NCBI GenBank assembly: GCA_963822295.1
Contig: CAWGHD010000002.1
Span: 62,001 to 126,000, forward strand
Direction of reading: 5' to 3'
Source of the DNA: VRUE01 sp963822295
GTDB taxonomy: Bacteria > Actinomycetota > Thermoleophilia > Solirubrobacterales > 70-9
Length of the DNA stretch: 64,000 nucleotides
Shown here: positions 15,512 through 24,146 of the stretch, piece by piece
Numbering within the stretch: position 1 is the stretch's first letter
Layout of the letters: the number at the start of each line of letters is the position of its first letter
The notes under the pieces: model-generated
The model's input: the letters and a program-made list of their open reading frames with translations, nothing else
Told to the model about the DNA's origin: nothing
The model's database searches: none
Translations under genes and position numbers: made by a program

Positions 15512-16854
15512 GCCTTCGGCCGAGCTCCGGGGGGCGCGTCATCTCGTGGCGCCTGACCGCGGTGCTTGCCCTGACGCTGTGCATGGGTTTGGCTCCGTCC
15601 GCGCAGGCGACTGTTTTCACAAGCGCGACGGTCGCAAATTTCGGCACGTTCGGCCCGGGGGTCTGCCGGGGAGCCGCGGTCGGAATCAGCGGGTACGCAG
15701 CTGGGCAGCCGGTGGCGGCCCACCCCACCGGCTTGATCGATTCGACGTGGAGCGAAAGGCTCCTGGTCACGGCGGTGCCGGGGCCGGCGCCGGACCAGGT
15801 GGGTTACAAGGTCTGCAACATCGGCTCCTCGCCGGTGAGCGGGCCGCCGTCGCAGGCCATCCTGCTTGCGGCGATTTCAGCGGATTCCGGGCAGTCGACG
15901 GCGGTCGTCGAGAAGAACTTCGGCGCGATCGGGGCGCACGATTGCCTGATTTCCGCGGAATCGGTTCCTGGCGCGCAGACGGGAGCGGCCGCGACAGCAC
16001 AACCGAACGGGGCGGTGGCTGCGCCCTACGCCGCGGCCGGAGGGATACAGGCAAGCGCCTACCCGGGACCGAATGCCGATCAGGTGACGCTCAAGGCGTG
16101 CAACGTGACGGGCGCCGCGATCAATCCGCCGGCCCAGGCATTTCTCCTCGCCTCCTTCCCGCCGGCGACGCCCGGCGCCAGCACGAACACATCGACACTG
16201 ACCTACGGACAGCTCGGTGCCGGCTCATGTCAGACCCAGACGTTCGGCGTGGCCGGTGCCACGACCGAAGCCGTCGTGATCGCCAACCCGATATCCCCGG
16301 TCGGCGGCGGCTACACGGGCAAACTGTTCGTCGCGGGGCTGACCGCGATGAGCGGCAACCCGAATGAGGCGAGCTACAGGCTCTGCAACGTAGGGGCCGG
16401 GGCGCTGACCCCCCCCACCCAGAACTTCCGCGTCATGGCGCTGCATCCGCCGCCGCCGCCGTGCGACCCGGCTTTCGATGCGACCTGCCCGATCGCATGC
16501 GACCCCTCGCTGGAACCGGCCTGTGGCTCTGACTGTCAGTTCGACCCTGCCGCACCGGGCTGCGGCAGGACACAACCGCGCTGCTCGGGGCGTCGCGCCA
16601 CCATCGTGGGCACCGCGAAGAAGGACACCCTGCGGGGGACGAAGAAGCGGGACGTGATCGTCGGCCGGGGGGGCAAAGACACGTTGACCGGCGCCGGGGG
16701 CGATGACCTCCTCTGCGGTGGGGGCGGGTCCGACAGGTTGCTCGGAGGCGCTGGAGAGGACACGCTCATCGGGGGCGGCGGGGCCGATCGCTGCGACGGG
16801 GGCGCGGGCGAGGACCAGGCCAAGAGCTGCGGCCGGCTTTCAAGGGTGCCCTGA
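15508..16854 (+). CDS. Secreted three-repeat protein with C-terminal RTX-like repeats
   Basis: 448 residues from a GTG overlapping the upstream stop. A signal peptide (LTAVLALTLCMGLAPSAQA) is followed by three tandem repeats of about 85-105 residues. Each starts with a FG-x-G pattern and a Cys and ends with a second Cys near YKVCN, LKACN or YRLCN plus PP(T/S/A)Q. A Cys/Pro-rich linker (about 335-375) leads to glycine-rich nonapeptides such as GTKKRDVIVGRGGKD, the haemolysin-type calcium-binding motif. Likely cell-surface or secreted; function unknown. It is cotranscribed with the CHAP gene. Confidence 0.75.
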   Translation: MSLRPSSGGRVISWRLTAVLALTLCMGLAPSAQATVFTSATVANFGTFGPGVCRGAAVGISGYAAGQPVAAHPTGLIDSTWSERLLVTAVPGPAPDQVGYKVCNIGSSPVSGPPSQAILLAAISADSGQSTAVVEKNFGAIGAHDCLISAESVPGAQTGAAATAQPNGAVAAPYAAAGGIQASAYPGPNADQVTLKACNVTGAAINPPAQAFLLASFPPATPGASTNTSTLTYGQLGAGSCQTQTFGVAGATTEAVVIANPISPVGGGYTGKLFVAGLTAMSGNPNEASYRLCNVGAGALTPPTQNFRVMALHPPPPPCDPAFDATCPIACDPSLEPACGSDCQFDPAAPGCGRTQPRCSGRRATIVGTAKKDTLRGTKKRDVIVGRGGKDTLTGAGGDDLLCGGGGSDRLLGGAGEDTLIGGGGADRCDGGAGEDQAKSCGRLSRVP

Positions 16855-16880
16855 GCGACATCGCGTCGGGCTCGGCGCGC

Positions 16881-17186
16881 TCAGTTCATCTCCCTTTCCT
16901 CGACGAGCTCGTAGATCCCGTCGGCGCCGACCGACTCGACCATCTCCGAGGTCGCCGCTCGCCGCTCCTCGTACTCGCCTTCGCTCTGCCCCGCTTTCAG
17001 CTCCTCGAGCGTGCCCTCGAAATAGCCGTAGGTGATGACCTCGCTCTCGTCGGCGACGTTGCGAATCGCGTGGAAACGGGTCCAGCCGGGCGGCGCCTCC
17101 ATCTCCTCGCCGGGGATGAAGGCGCTTTTGAACTGCTCATAGGTAACTCCGGGCTTCAGCTTCCGTACCGTCAGTGCAACGAGCAT
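16881..17186 (-). CDS. Small hypothetical protein, possible dimeric alpha-beta barrel
   Basis: 101 residues starting MLVALTVRKLKPGV with a good Shine-Dalgarno (gaggagag). The pattern of strand-helix elements and a mid-protein RNVADESEVITYGYFEG resembles EthD/antibiotic-monooxygenase-type small proteins, but no catalytic signature is visible. It is 29 bases downstream of the FAH hydrolase on the same strand and could be a partner in that catabolic step. Confidence 0.55.
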   Translation of the reverse strand: MLVALTVRKLKPGVTYEQFKSAFIPGEEMEAPPGWTRFHAIRNVADESEVITYGYFEGTLEELKAGQSEGEYEERRAATSEMVESVGADGIYELVEEREMN

Positions 17187-17215
17187 CTCGCTCTCCTCTC
17201 GTTCGGTTGTCGTGC

Positions 17216-18094
17216 TCAATCCTCCTCCGCGAGGAACCCGTCGGGCTCCTCGACGACCGTGTTGCGAAGCTCGCCGATCCCGTCGATCTCGACCCGGACC
17301 TCGTCGCCCGCCTTCATGAAGCCGGACGGGAACGGCTGGACGGTCGATCCGACGCCGGCCGGGGTGCCGGTGGCGATCACGTCCCCCGGCTCGAGCGTGA
17401 ACGCTTCGGAGAGGTGGGAGACCTGCTGGAAGCAATCGAAGACCATCTCGCCGGTGTTGCCGTCCTGGCGCTGCTCGTCGTTGAGGAAGGTGCGGATTCC
17501 GAGCGCCTGCGGGTCGCCGAGCTCATCGCCCGTCACCAGCCACGGCCCAAGCGGCCCATGGGTGTCGAAGGACTTGCCGATCGTCATCGTCATCGCCCGC
17601 AGCTGCCAGTCGCGGACAGAGACGTCGTTGGCGATCGTGTAGCCCGCGATCGCATCGCGGGCCTCCTCGACGGAGACGTGCCGGCAGCGCCTGCCGATCA
17701 CGATCGCGAGCTCACCCTCGTAGTCGAGCTTGTCGGAGACCATCGGCCGGTGGATCTCGGCGCCGGGGCCGACGACGCAGCTGACCTGCTTGTTGAAGAA
17801 CATCGGAACCTCGGGCGCCTCCATGCCGCTCTCGGCGATGTGGTCGGCGTAGTTGAGGGCGATCGCCAGGTACTTGCGCGGGGTCGCGGGGCTGAGCAGC
17901 TCGACCTCCTCGAGCGGGCGGGACTCGGCGCCCGCGGCCAGCGCCGCCAGCGCCTCGACGCCGCCGGCGCTCGCCAGCGCCCGCGCCGGTTCGGGGGGCA
18001 GGTCGGGGGATGCGGAGCCGAGGTCGGCCACGCGCCCGTCCTCGACCATCCCGAGCCGCGGCCCGGTGTCGTCGCGGAAGCGGCAGAGCCTCAT
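17216..18094 (-). CDS. Fumarylacetoacetate hydrolase (FAH) family protein
   Basis: 292 residues with an N-terminal FAH cap (about 1-70) and the catalytic domain: KYLAIALNYADHIAESG, metal-binding DYEGELAIVIGR, GYTIANDVSVRDWQ, and the closing PGDVIATGTPAGVG. Members hydrolyse C-C bonds of acylpyruvates or isomerise dicarboxylates in aromatic-acid breakdown. Preceded at 8 bases by TACGAT (18103-18108 on the minus strand), a leaderless-type promoter. Confidence 0.87.
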   Translation of the reverse strand: MRLCRFRDDTGPRLGMVEDGRVADLGSASPDLPPEPARALASAGGVEALAALAAGAESRPLEEVELLSPATPRKYLAIALNYADHIAESGMEAPEVPMFFNKQVSCVVGPGAEIHRPMVSDKLDYEGELAIVIGRRCRHVSVEEARDAIAGYTIANDVSVRDWQLRAMTMTIGKSFDTHGPLGPWLVTGDELGDPQALGIRTFLNDEQRQDGNTGEMVFDCFQQVSHLSEAFTLEPGDVIATGTPAGVGSTVQPFPSGFMKAGDEVRVEIDGIGELRNTVVEEPDGFLAEED

Positions 18095-18102
18095 CGCGCC
18101 TG

Positions 18103-18108
18103 ATCGTA
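18103..18108 (-). promoter_or_regulatory. Leaderless-type -10 box TACGAT
   Basis: Ends 8 bases before the ATG at 18094 of the FAH gene; no Shine-Dalgarno is visible. Confidence 0.45.
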
Positions 18109-18115
18109 TCCCGGC

Positions 18116-18553
18116 TCAGCCGCCCGCCGCCGCGGCGGCGAGGTCGCCCGGCCGCAACAGGGCGAGCAGCGTGCTGCCGTCGACGATCGCCAGCCCGCCC
18201 TTCTTCATCTTCACGCCGGCCCCGGTGAGGCGGGCGACCTCGCCGGAGAGGTCGGGCTCGTGGCCGACGAGCAGGACGGATCCCCGTCCGGCCGCCAGCG
18301 AGGTGGAGTCGAAGGGCCCGCCGCGCAGCTCCTCGGAGACCTCGGGCTCGACCCCGAGCGCGGCGCACGCGAGCCCCGCGGTGTCCACCGCCCGCACTCT
18401 TGGGCTGGTCAGGCAGGCGTCGATCCGCTCGCCGAGCAGCGCCAGCGCGCGCCCGGCGACCTCTGCCTGGCGCTCGCCCTTCGGGGTGAGGCGACGCGCA
18501 TCGTCGCTGCCGCCGCCGTCCTCGGCGTCCCCGTGTCGGAGCAGGTAGATCAC
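18116..18553 (-). CDS. SixA-type phosphohistidine phosphatase
   Basis: 145 residues from a GTG. The catalytic LLRHGDAE motif lies at residues 4-11, then LTPKGERQAEVAG, TSPRVRAVDTA and the second His in LLVGHEPDL: a complete, minimal histidine-phosphatase domain as in SixA. It removes phosphate from phosphohistidine proteins or small substrates. It lies directly downstream of the RTX protein gene. Confidence 0.85.
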   Translation of the reverse strand: MIYLLRHGDAEDGGGSDDARRLTPKGERQAEVAGRALALLGERIDACLTSPRVRAVDTAGLACAALGVEPEVSEELRGGPFDSTSLAAGRGSVLLVGHEPDLSGEVARLTGAGVKMKKGGLAIVDGSTLLALLRPGDLAAAAAGG

Positions 18554-18563
18554 GTGGCGACGG

Positions 18564-19463
18564 TCAGCGACCCCGGCTGAGGATCTCGCAGCCTCGGACG
18601 CGGTCGCGGCGATCGACGATTGCGCGATCGACGCCGGGGCCGCAGCGCACCCGCTCGCGGTTGCCGTTGCGCGCGACGATCACGTCCCCGCCCGAGCCGC
18701 CATCGAAGAAGTTGATGCCGTGCTCGTCGATCAGCACGTCCCTGCCCCTGCCGCCGGTGAGCCGGTCGTCGCCCTCTTCGCCCTCCAGCTGGTCGGCGCC
18801 GGTCCCGCCGATCAGGCAGTCGTGCCCGGGCCGGCCGCGCAGGCGGTCGCCGGCGCCGAAGGCGACGATCACGTCACCCTCCCCGCCGCCCGTGAGTTTG
18901 TCGACGCCGTTCGTGCCGAGCACGGCGAGCAGGCAACCGCTCGCCCCCAGCGGGCCGGTCGGGCCGCCCCCGCCGTCCGAGCCCCCGCCCTGGCCGCCAC
19001 CCCCGCCACCGCCACGCCCGCCGAAGGCCGGCGGGATGGTCACGGGCGCCCCGGCGGCGGTCGTGGCCGGGCCTCCCTCGAGGGGGAAGTCTTCGTGGCA
19101 GCCGATCGTGATCTCCGGAGTCAGCGTCCAGGGGCGTTTGCGCGAGCCGGCGTACCAGGTCCGCGTGCCCGAGATGCTGAGCCGGTGGGAGGTGTCGGCG
19201 ATGGCGCTGACTTCGATCCGCTCGCCGGTCTCACGGTCGACCATGTGGATCTTGCCGGTGAAGACGGCCTTTTCGGCGGGGGATCCGTGGCAGATGGCGC
19301 TCCAGGAAAACTCGACGACCCAGATGTCGGCGCCCCGCAGTTTCGTGACCGCGGCCGAGATGCCGGCCGTCGTCCTCGTGTGTTCGGCAGGGACGGCTGC
19401 CGGCAGAGCAAGGCCGGCCAGGGCGACGCAGAGGAGGAGCGCAGTCAGGCGCCCGCGACTCAT
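18564..19463 (-). CDS. Secreted RTX-repeat (calcium-binding) protein
   Basis: 299 residues: signal peptide (LTALLLCVALAGLALPAAVPA), an N-terminal domain of about 125 residues with three Cys, a Gly-rich linker (about 158-180), then tandem nonapeptides such as LTGGGEGDVI and LIGGTGADQL, closing with a Cys pair. The repeats form calcium-binding beta-rolls outside the cell. The ATG at 19463 follows the GST-like stop by 4 bases; an upstream TACCGT lies 6 bases away and could also start a leaderless transcript. Confidence 0.8.
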   Translation of the reverse strand: MSRGRLTALLLCVALAGLALPAAVPAEHTRTTAGISAAVTKLRGADIWVVEFSWSAICHGSPAEKAVFTGKIHMVDRETGERIEVSAIADTSHRLSISGTRTWYAGSRKRPWTLTPEITIGCHEDFPLEGGPATTAAGAPVTIPPAFGGRGGGGGGGQGGGSDGGGGPTGPLGASGCLLAVLGTNGVDKLTGGGEGDVIVAFGAGDRLRGRPGHDCLIGGTGADQLEGEEGDDRLTGGRGRDVLIDEHGINFFDGGSGGDVIVARNGNRERVRCGPGVDRAIVDRRDRVRGCEILSRGR

Positions 19464-19467
19464 CGCT

Positions 19468-20211
19468 CTACGGTAGCGCGAGCCACTCCGGCGGGACGAG
19501 GCCCGCCGGCACACCCGTCGGGTAGTCGGGCATCAGCCCGGCGGCGAAGCGGGACGCCTCGCGGCCCTCCATCGCCGGCGCGAGGTCCTCGAACGACATC
19601 AGCAGCCGGAGCGAGGGCGCGATCTGGAAGTCGGCGGCATTGCGCCGCTCGCCGCCGATCGTTCCCTCGTCGAGCAGCTCCTCGACGTGGTCGAGCATGG
19701 CGGGCAGCGATTCGGCGGTCCTCCGCACGCTCTCGGTGTCGTTCGCTCCGACCTTGTGGGCGAAGTACCAGGCCACCGGCCAACCGACCGTGGCGACCAG
19801 GCGCGACGCCGGCACGCCGGCCTCACGGCTCAGCTTGGCGCGCAGCTCCGGCCGGCGGACGTTGATCCAGCCGGCCAGCCGTCGAGGCACCGGCTGCAGC
19901 ACCTCGTCTCCCCAGCGCTCGGCTTCCTCGACCCGCGCCCGCTGCCCCGGGTCGGCGGGGAACAGCGGCGGCTCCGGTCGCGCCTCCTCCAGCGCCCGGG
20001 CGATCGCCCGCGACCCCTGCACGCGGCGCCCGTCCATCTTCAGCGCGGGAACGGTGCCGCCGCGGAATCCGAGCGGTCGCAGCAGGGCCGCATGGGTCCC
20101 GGGCACGAGGTTGACCACCCTGTGCCCAATCCCCTTGTGCTCCAGCATCAGGCGCGCGGCGTGCGCGGAGTGGGAGGTGTGCACCGAGTAGAGCGTCGCC
20201 GGGGAGCGCAC
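19468..20211 (-). CDS. Glutathione S-transferase-like (thioredoxin-fold) protein
   Basis: 247 residues from the GTG at 20211. Residues 1-75 form a GST N-terminal/glutaredoxin-like fold (ATLYSVHTSHSAHAARLMLE, VPALKMDGRRVQGSRAIARAL). The rest is an all-helical GST C-terminal half ending with IAPSLRLLMSF. No Cys is at the active-site position (HTSHS instead of CPYC), so a Ser-type or non-catalytic role is likely. The family in actinobacteria is uncharacterised. Confidence 0.65.
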   Translation of the reverse strand: MRSPATLYSVHTSHSAHAARLMLEHKGIGHRVVNLVPGTHAALLRPLGFRGGTVPALKMDGRRVQGSRAIARALEEARPEPPLFPADPGQRARVEEAERWGDEVLQPVPRRLAGWINVRRPELRAKLSREAGVPASRLVATVGWPVAWYFAHKVGANDTESVRRTAESLPAMLDHVEELLDEGTIGGERRNAADFQIAPSLRLLMSFEDLAPAMEGREASRFAAGLMPDYPTGVPAGLVPPEWLALP

Positions 20212-20213
20212 CC

Positions 20214-20537
20214 CTAGGAGTTCCCTCGCAGCTCGTCGAGCGAGGCCACCTCCAGGTCGAACGCTTCGTCGCTGGACCGCCGGCGTCGGTATGGGGAAAC
20301 CGTCACCCGGTGGGTGTCGCCGCAGACGCAGGGGACTTCGATCGGGCGGGTGTCGGACGCCGGGTCGGTGTCGACCTTCAGCCGCCGCAGGACGCCCTCG
20401 GCCTTGCACCCGAACGAGATCACCCAGCCGTAGTCGCGCGGCTCGGTGCGTTTCTTGGGACGGCGGGGTGGGGGCATCAATCCCATCTTCTCTGGTTTGC
20501 GTTCATCGTCGGTTGCCGGCTTAGGTGCATTGCACAT
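20214..20537 (-). CDS. Hypothetical protein
   Basis: 107 residues as the longest frame; a shorter start at an internal ATG (MGLMPPPRRPKKR) is possible. It is basic at the N-terminus and holds a C-x-C pair in VPCVCGDTHRV. No family is recognised. It shares the operator region with the divergent arsR gene, so it may be regulated by it, and abuts the GST-like gene by 2 bases. Confidence 0.45.
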   Translation of the reverse strand: MCNAPKPATDDERKPEKMGLMPPPRRPKKRTEPRDYGWVISFGCKAEGVLRRLKVDTDPASDTRPIEVPCVCGDTHRVTVSPYRRRRSSDEAFDLEVASLDELRGNS

Positions 20538-20560
20538 ATCTTAAGACTTTTTAAGATATG
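20535..20560. promoter_or_regulatory. Perfect ArsR-type operator palindrome
   Basis: CATATCTTAA and its exact reverse complement TTAAGATATG flank a 6-base spacer. It lies 13 bases upstream of arsR and overlaps the start of the divergent hypothetical gene. Size and position fit the binding site of the ArsR protein encoded at 20574. A TATTTT box ends 6 bases before that ATG. Confidence 0.7.
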
Positions 20561-20573
20561 CTATTTTTGTAAT

Positions 20574-20954
20574 ATGCCATCCAAAACCGGGCCTCCGGAA
20601 CCGATTCACCGAGTGAAGGCGGACTTCTTCCGGGCCCTCGGCCACCCCGCGCGGGTGCGCATCCTGGAGTTGCTGAGGGATGGCGAGTTGACGGTCGGCA
20701 AGTTGCAGGTCGAGCTTGGAATCGACTCCAGCGGCGCCTCCCAGCACCTGGCGGCGATGCGGAGACAGGGGCTGCTGGAATCGCGGCGCGAGGGGACGAG
20801 CGTCTATTACCGGGTGCGCGACCCGCGCACCTTTCAATTGCTCGAGACGGCACGGCAGCTGATCAGCTCTCACCTTCAAGAAGCTCACGCCTTGCTTGGA
20901 GATCTGGGCGACCCACCGCAGGCCTCTCGCAAGGTCGGATCCAAGCACCGATGA
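20574..20954 (+). CDS. ArsR-family transcriptional regulator without cysteines
   Basis: 126 residues with the ArsR winged helix: FFRALGHPARVRILELL, the recognition helix SSGASQHLAAMRRQGLLESR and the wing GTSVYYRVRDP. It has no Cys at all, so arsenite sensing through thiols is excluded and another ligand must be used. The divergent palindrome at 20535-20560 is its likely operator. The stop overlaps the next ORF (ATGA), and the hydrogenase-like operon follows at once, so it probably controls that operon. Confidence 0.88.
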   Translation: MPSKTGPPEPIHRVKADFFRALGHPARVRILELLRDGELTVGKLQVELGIDSSGASQHLAAMRRQGLLESRREGTSVYYRVRDPRTFQLLETARQLISSHLQEAHALLGDLGDPPQASRKVGSKHR

Positions 20955-21271
20955 AGGCGCAGCGCCCGATCTTCACGGCTGGGCCATGGCAGTCTGACTG
21001 GGGCAGGCAGGAAGAGCCGCGCCAGGTTTCCGGAATTCGGGTAGCCAGGGAGCTTCTTCGACACAGGGGTGGGGCGTTGGTGGAGCTGGTCGACGGCCGG
21101 TTGGCGTTGACCGGCTCCACCTACGCGGCAGGCACCGCCGGCGCCCTGATGCGACACGTACGCAGACGATCTCGGACCGCCCCCGAGGGCGACCGCGCCT
21201 GGCTGTCGCTTGTGATCGAGGAGCTGAGCCCTCGCCCCTCGCCCGCTTCTTCTCTGACGCTCCGGCACTGA
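20951..21271 (+). CDS. Hypothetical small protein
   Basis: 106 residues overlapping the arsR stop by 4 bases. The central part (RVARELLRHRGGALVELVDGRLALTG) looks like a folded alpha/beta piece, flanked by low-complexity ends. No family recognised. Position between regulator and hydrogenase genes suggests coexpression. Confidence 0.45.
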   Translation: MKAQRPIFTAGPWQSDWGRQEEPRQVSGIRVARELLRHRGGALVELVDGRLALTGSTYAAGTAGALMRHVRRRSRTAPEGDRAWLSLVIEELSPRPSPASSLTLRH

Positions 21272-21284
21272 GCAGACCGCGAGC

Positions 21285-23237
21285 ATGAGGGGGGCGGAAT
21301 GGTTGGTCTTGCTTGGTGCGAGTCTGCTCGTCGCCGGGACCGCCGCACCCCTCCTGCGCAGGGTGCTCGCGACCGCGGTGGTCCTCCAGGCTGTGGGCCT
21401 CGCCCTGCTGGGTATCGGCGGCGCCCTCGTCCTCTTCGGCGCCCCCGACCTGGGTGCCGGCTTTCGAAGCGATCTGCATCCGGCCCTCGGGATCGACGGC
21501 CTCACCGGCTTCTTCCTGGCCACACTCGCATTGATCGGCGTGCCGGCGCTGGTCTATTCGCGCGGCTACCTCGCGGGCGTCGCGCATCGCCGAGCCCTGA
21601 TCGCCCTCGGCGGCATGTTCGTGATCGCCCTCGTCGCCAACCTGATGGCGCGGGACCCATCCTCGTTCCTCGCCGGTTGGGAGCTGATGACCCTGGTGCC
21701 GGCGACGGCGATTCTCGTGCGTCGCAGCGACGCTGCGGTTCGCCGCGCCGTCTTCGTCTACCTCGCGGTCACTCACCTTGGGGGCGTCGGCGTCTGGATC
21801 AGTGTGCTGGCGCTGGCCCACTACGGGGCGCTGGGCGATCCGTCGGCCCTTGCCGCCCACGGGGCGGGGGTCCAGGCGTTGATCATCGCTTCCGCAATTG
21901 TCGGGTTCGGCACCAAGGCCGGGCTGATGCCACTGCACTCGTGGTTGCCCCGCGCGCATCCCGTCGCTCCGAGTCACATATCCGCGCTGATGTCGGGGGT
22001 GATGATCAAGGTGGCCCTGTACGGGTTGATCCGGGTCCTCTTCGAGTGGGCCGCTCCGGCTCCGCTCTGGACGGGCCTGGTTGTCCTCGGCCTGGGACTG
22101 CTGTCCTCGCTGGGGGGCGTTCTCTACGCCCTGGTGCAGCACGACCTGAAGCGACTGCTCGCCTTTCACTCGATCGAGAACGTCGGGATCGTCGCGCTGG
22201 GACTCGGCGCCTCCATCCTCTTTGCATCTCAGGGCGATGAGACCTGGGCGGCGATCGCGTTTGCCGCGGCGCTCCTGCACATCCTCAACCATGCGGTGTT
22301 CAAGGCGCTGCTATTCCTCGCGGCCGGCGCCTTCGAGCGCGCGGTGGGCTCCCTCGACCTCGACCACATCGGCGGCCTGCTGCGACGCATGCCCTGGACG
22401 GGCGGGGCATTTCTCGTCGGGTCGATGGCGATCGCCGGACTCCCACCTCTCAACGGCTTCGCCTCGGAGTGGCTAACCCTGCAGGCGTTGGTGCACGTCG
22501 CCCTGGGCCCGGCGCCCGGGCTCGGTTTGGCGGGAGCTCTCGCCGCGGCCGGCCTCGCGGCCACCGCGGCGCTTGCTGTCTTCTGCTTCGTCAAGGTCGT
22601 CGGCCTTGTGCTGCTCGGCGCCCCGCGTCGGGTGGAGGCCAGGCGGGCTGTCGAGGCGCCCCCCGGGATGTGGGCGCCCCTGGTGTTCATGGCCGGCTGC
22701 TGCGTTGCGCTCGGCGCGGTCCCCGGACTGCTGATTGCGCCGCTGATGGAACTGGCCCCGCAACCGCGGAGCCTGGGGGCGGAGGCGGGCCTGTCCATTC
22801 CGGGCACCGGCTCGCTCCCCTCGCCATGGCTCCTGTTCGGGCTCCTTGCCTTGACGGGGCTGGTCTGGCGCCTGCGCGGCTCGCGGCGGAGCGCCCCGGT
22901 CCCCGCTTGGGCCTGCGGCCAGCGAGTCGAGCGCCGGCTCGATTGGAGCTCGGCCGGCTTCACGAAGCCGCTGCGACTGGTCCTGGAGGCGGTCCTGCGG
23001 CCGCGCCGGGAGATCGTCGCGATTCGCGAGCACGGCCGGCTCCAGTCCGTCCGTTATCGCGGCGAGATCCCCCACCTGTTCGACACGCTTCTCTACGGGC
23101 CGGTGCAGCGCGGCGCACTGGCCGGCGCGCTGATCAGCCGCCGGCTCCAGTCCGGCAGCGTGCGCGCCTACGCGGGTTACCTGCTCGCGCTGCTCCTGCT
23201 TCTCCTGGTCCTGGTGCGCACGGGAGCGATCGGGTGA
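21285..23237 (+). CDS. hyfB: Hydrogenase-4 component B-like proton channel subunit
   Basis: 650 residues, polytopic. It belongs to the NuoL/MrpA-type proton-translocating family as in HyfB/HycC: an N-terminal membrane block, the conserved DPSSFLAGWELMTLVPATAIL, the antiporter core with TKAGLMPLHSWLPRAHPVAPSHISALMSG (Lys and His of the proton path) and HDLKRLLAFHSIENVGI. The C-terminal domain after residue 540 is soluble-rich as in HyfB. It should pump or leak protons for the membrane complex encoded downstream. Its stop overlaps hyfC (GTGA). Confidence 0.88.
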   Translation: MRGAEWLVLLGASLLVAGTAAPLLRRVLATAVVLQAVGLALLGIGGALVLFGAPDLGAGFRSDLHPALGIDGLTGFFLATLALIGVPALVYSRGYLAGVAHRRALIALGGMFVIALVANLMARDPSSFLAGWELMTLVPATAILVRRSDAAVRRAVFVYLAVTHLGGVGVWISVLALAHYGALGDPSALAAHGAGVQALIIASAIVGFGTKAGLMPLHSWLPRAHPVAPSHISALMSGVMIKVALYGLIRVLFEWAAPAPLWTGLVVLGLGLLSSLGGVLYALVQHDLKRLLAFHSIENVGIVALGLGASILFASQGDETWAAIAFAAALLHILNHAVFKALLFLAAGAFERAVGSLDLDHIGGLLRRMPWTGGAFLVGSMAIAGLPPLNGFASEWLTLQALVHVALGPAPGLGLAGALAAAGLAATAALAVFCFVKVVGLVLLGAPRRVEARRAVEAPPGMWAPLVFMAGCCVALGAVPGLLIAPLMELAPQPRSLGAEAGLSIPGTGSLPSPWLLFGLLALTGLVWRLRGSRRSAPVPAWACGQRVERRLDWSSAGFTKPLRLVLEAVLRPRREIVAIREHGRLQSVRYRGEIPHLFDTLLYGPVQRGALAGALISRRLQSGSVRAYAGYLLALLLLLLVLVRTGAIG

Positions 23238-24145
23238 GCGCACTCGCCGGCGTCATCCAGGTGCTCGGCGGGCTTGTCCTGGCGCCGCTCCTGCCCGGGG
23301 CGATCCAAGCCGTCAAGGCCCGCCTGCAGGGTCGTCGCGGCCGCTCCCCGCTTCAGCCCTATCGCGAGCTGCGCCGGCTCTGGGGAAAGACGCTCGTCGA
23401 CCCGCAGCCGACCACCGTCGTCTACCGGGTGGCGCCGTGCGTCGTCGCCGCCGCAATGGCCCTGGCCCTCTTCCTTGTGCCGATCGGCGGCCTCTCGCCG
23501 AGCTGGCCGCTCGGCAATGACGCCGTGGTCCTCGTCGGCCTGTTCGCCCTGGCCCGCTTTGCCCTGGCCGCGGCGAGCTGGGACACGGGTTCGGGGTTCG
23601 CTCTGATGGGGTCGAGCCGCGACCTCACCCTGTCGGTCTTTGCCGAGGCTCTGCTGATGCTGGCGCTGATCCTTGCGGCGCTGCCCGTCGGCAGCACCGA
23701 CCTCGTGGCGATGAGCGCCGGTGCCAACGGCTCCGCCATCTGGAGCGAGCCGGCCCACTGGTGTGCCGCGGTCGCCTTCGGCCTCGTCGTCCTCGTTGAG
23801 ACCGGGCGCCAGCCGATCGACAACCCCGACACCCACCTCGAGCTGACGATGATCCACGAGGGGCCGCTGCTCGAGTACGGCGGCCGTGACCTCGCGTTGC
23901 TGGAGTGGAGCGCCGCGGCGCGGCACTGGCTCGTCCTCGTCCTCGCCGCCGAGCTCTACCTCCCGCACTGGGGAGGGTTCGGCGCCGGTCTCGCCTGCCT
24001 GGCGGGCGGAGTCGCGTTGCTGTGCGCGGCGCTGGCCGTGACCGAGACGGCCCAGGCGAAGATGCGAATCCTGCGAGCGCCGGCCCTGCTCGCCGGTGGG
24101 TGCCTGTTGGCGCTCGTCGGTTTGATCGGCTGGCTGGTGCGCTGA
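23234..24145 (+). CDS. hyfC: Hydrogenase-4 component C-like membrane subunit (NuoH family)
   Basis: 303 residues from the GTG overlapping the hyfB stop. It is the HyfC/HycD/NuoH membrane anchor: GRRGRSPLQPYRELRRLWGK near the N-terminus and ETGRQPIDNPDTHLELTMIHE, the quinone-site-like acidic loop of the family, near residue 200. About eight membrane segments. It links the hydrophilic hydrogenase-like subunits to the proton channels. Confidence 0.9.
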   Translation: MSALAGVIQVLGGLVLAPLLPGAIQAVKARLQGRRGRSPLQPYRELRRLWGKTLVDPQPTTVVYRVAPCVVAAAMALALFLVPIGGLSPSWPLGNDAVVLVGLFALARFALAAASWDTGSGFALMGSSRDLTLSVFAEALLMLALILAALPVGSTDLVAMSAGANGSAIWSEPAHWCAAVAFGLVVLVETGRQPIDNPDTHLELTMIHEGPLLEYGGRDLALLEWSAAARHWLVLVLAAELYLPHWGGFGAGLACLAGGVALLCAALAVTETAQAKMRILRAPALLAGGCLLALVGLIGWLVR

Positions 24146-24146
24146 C

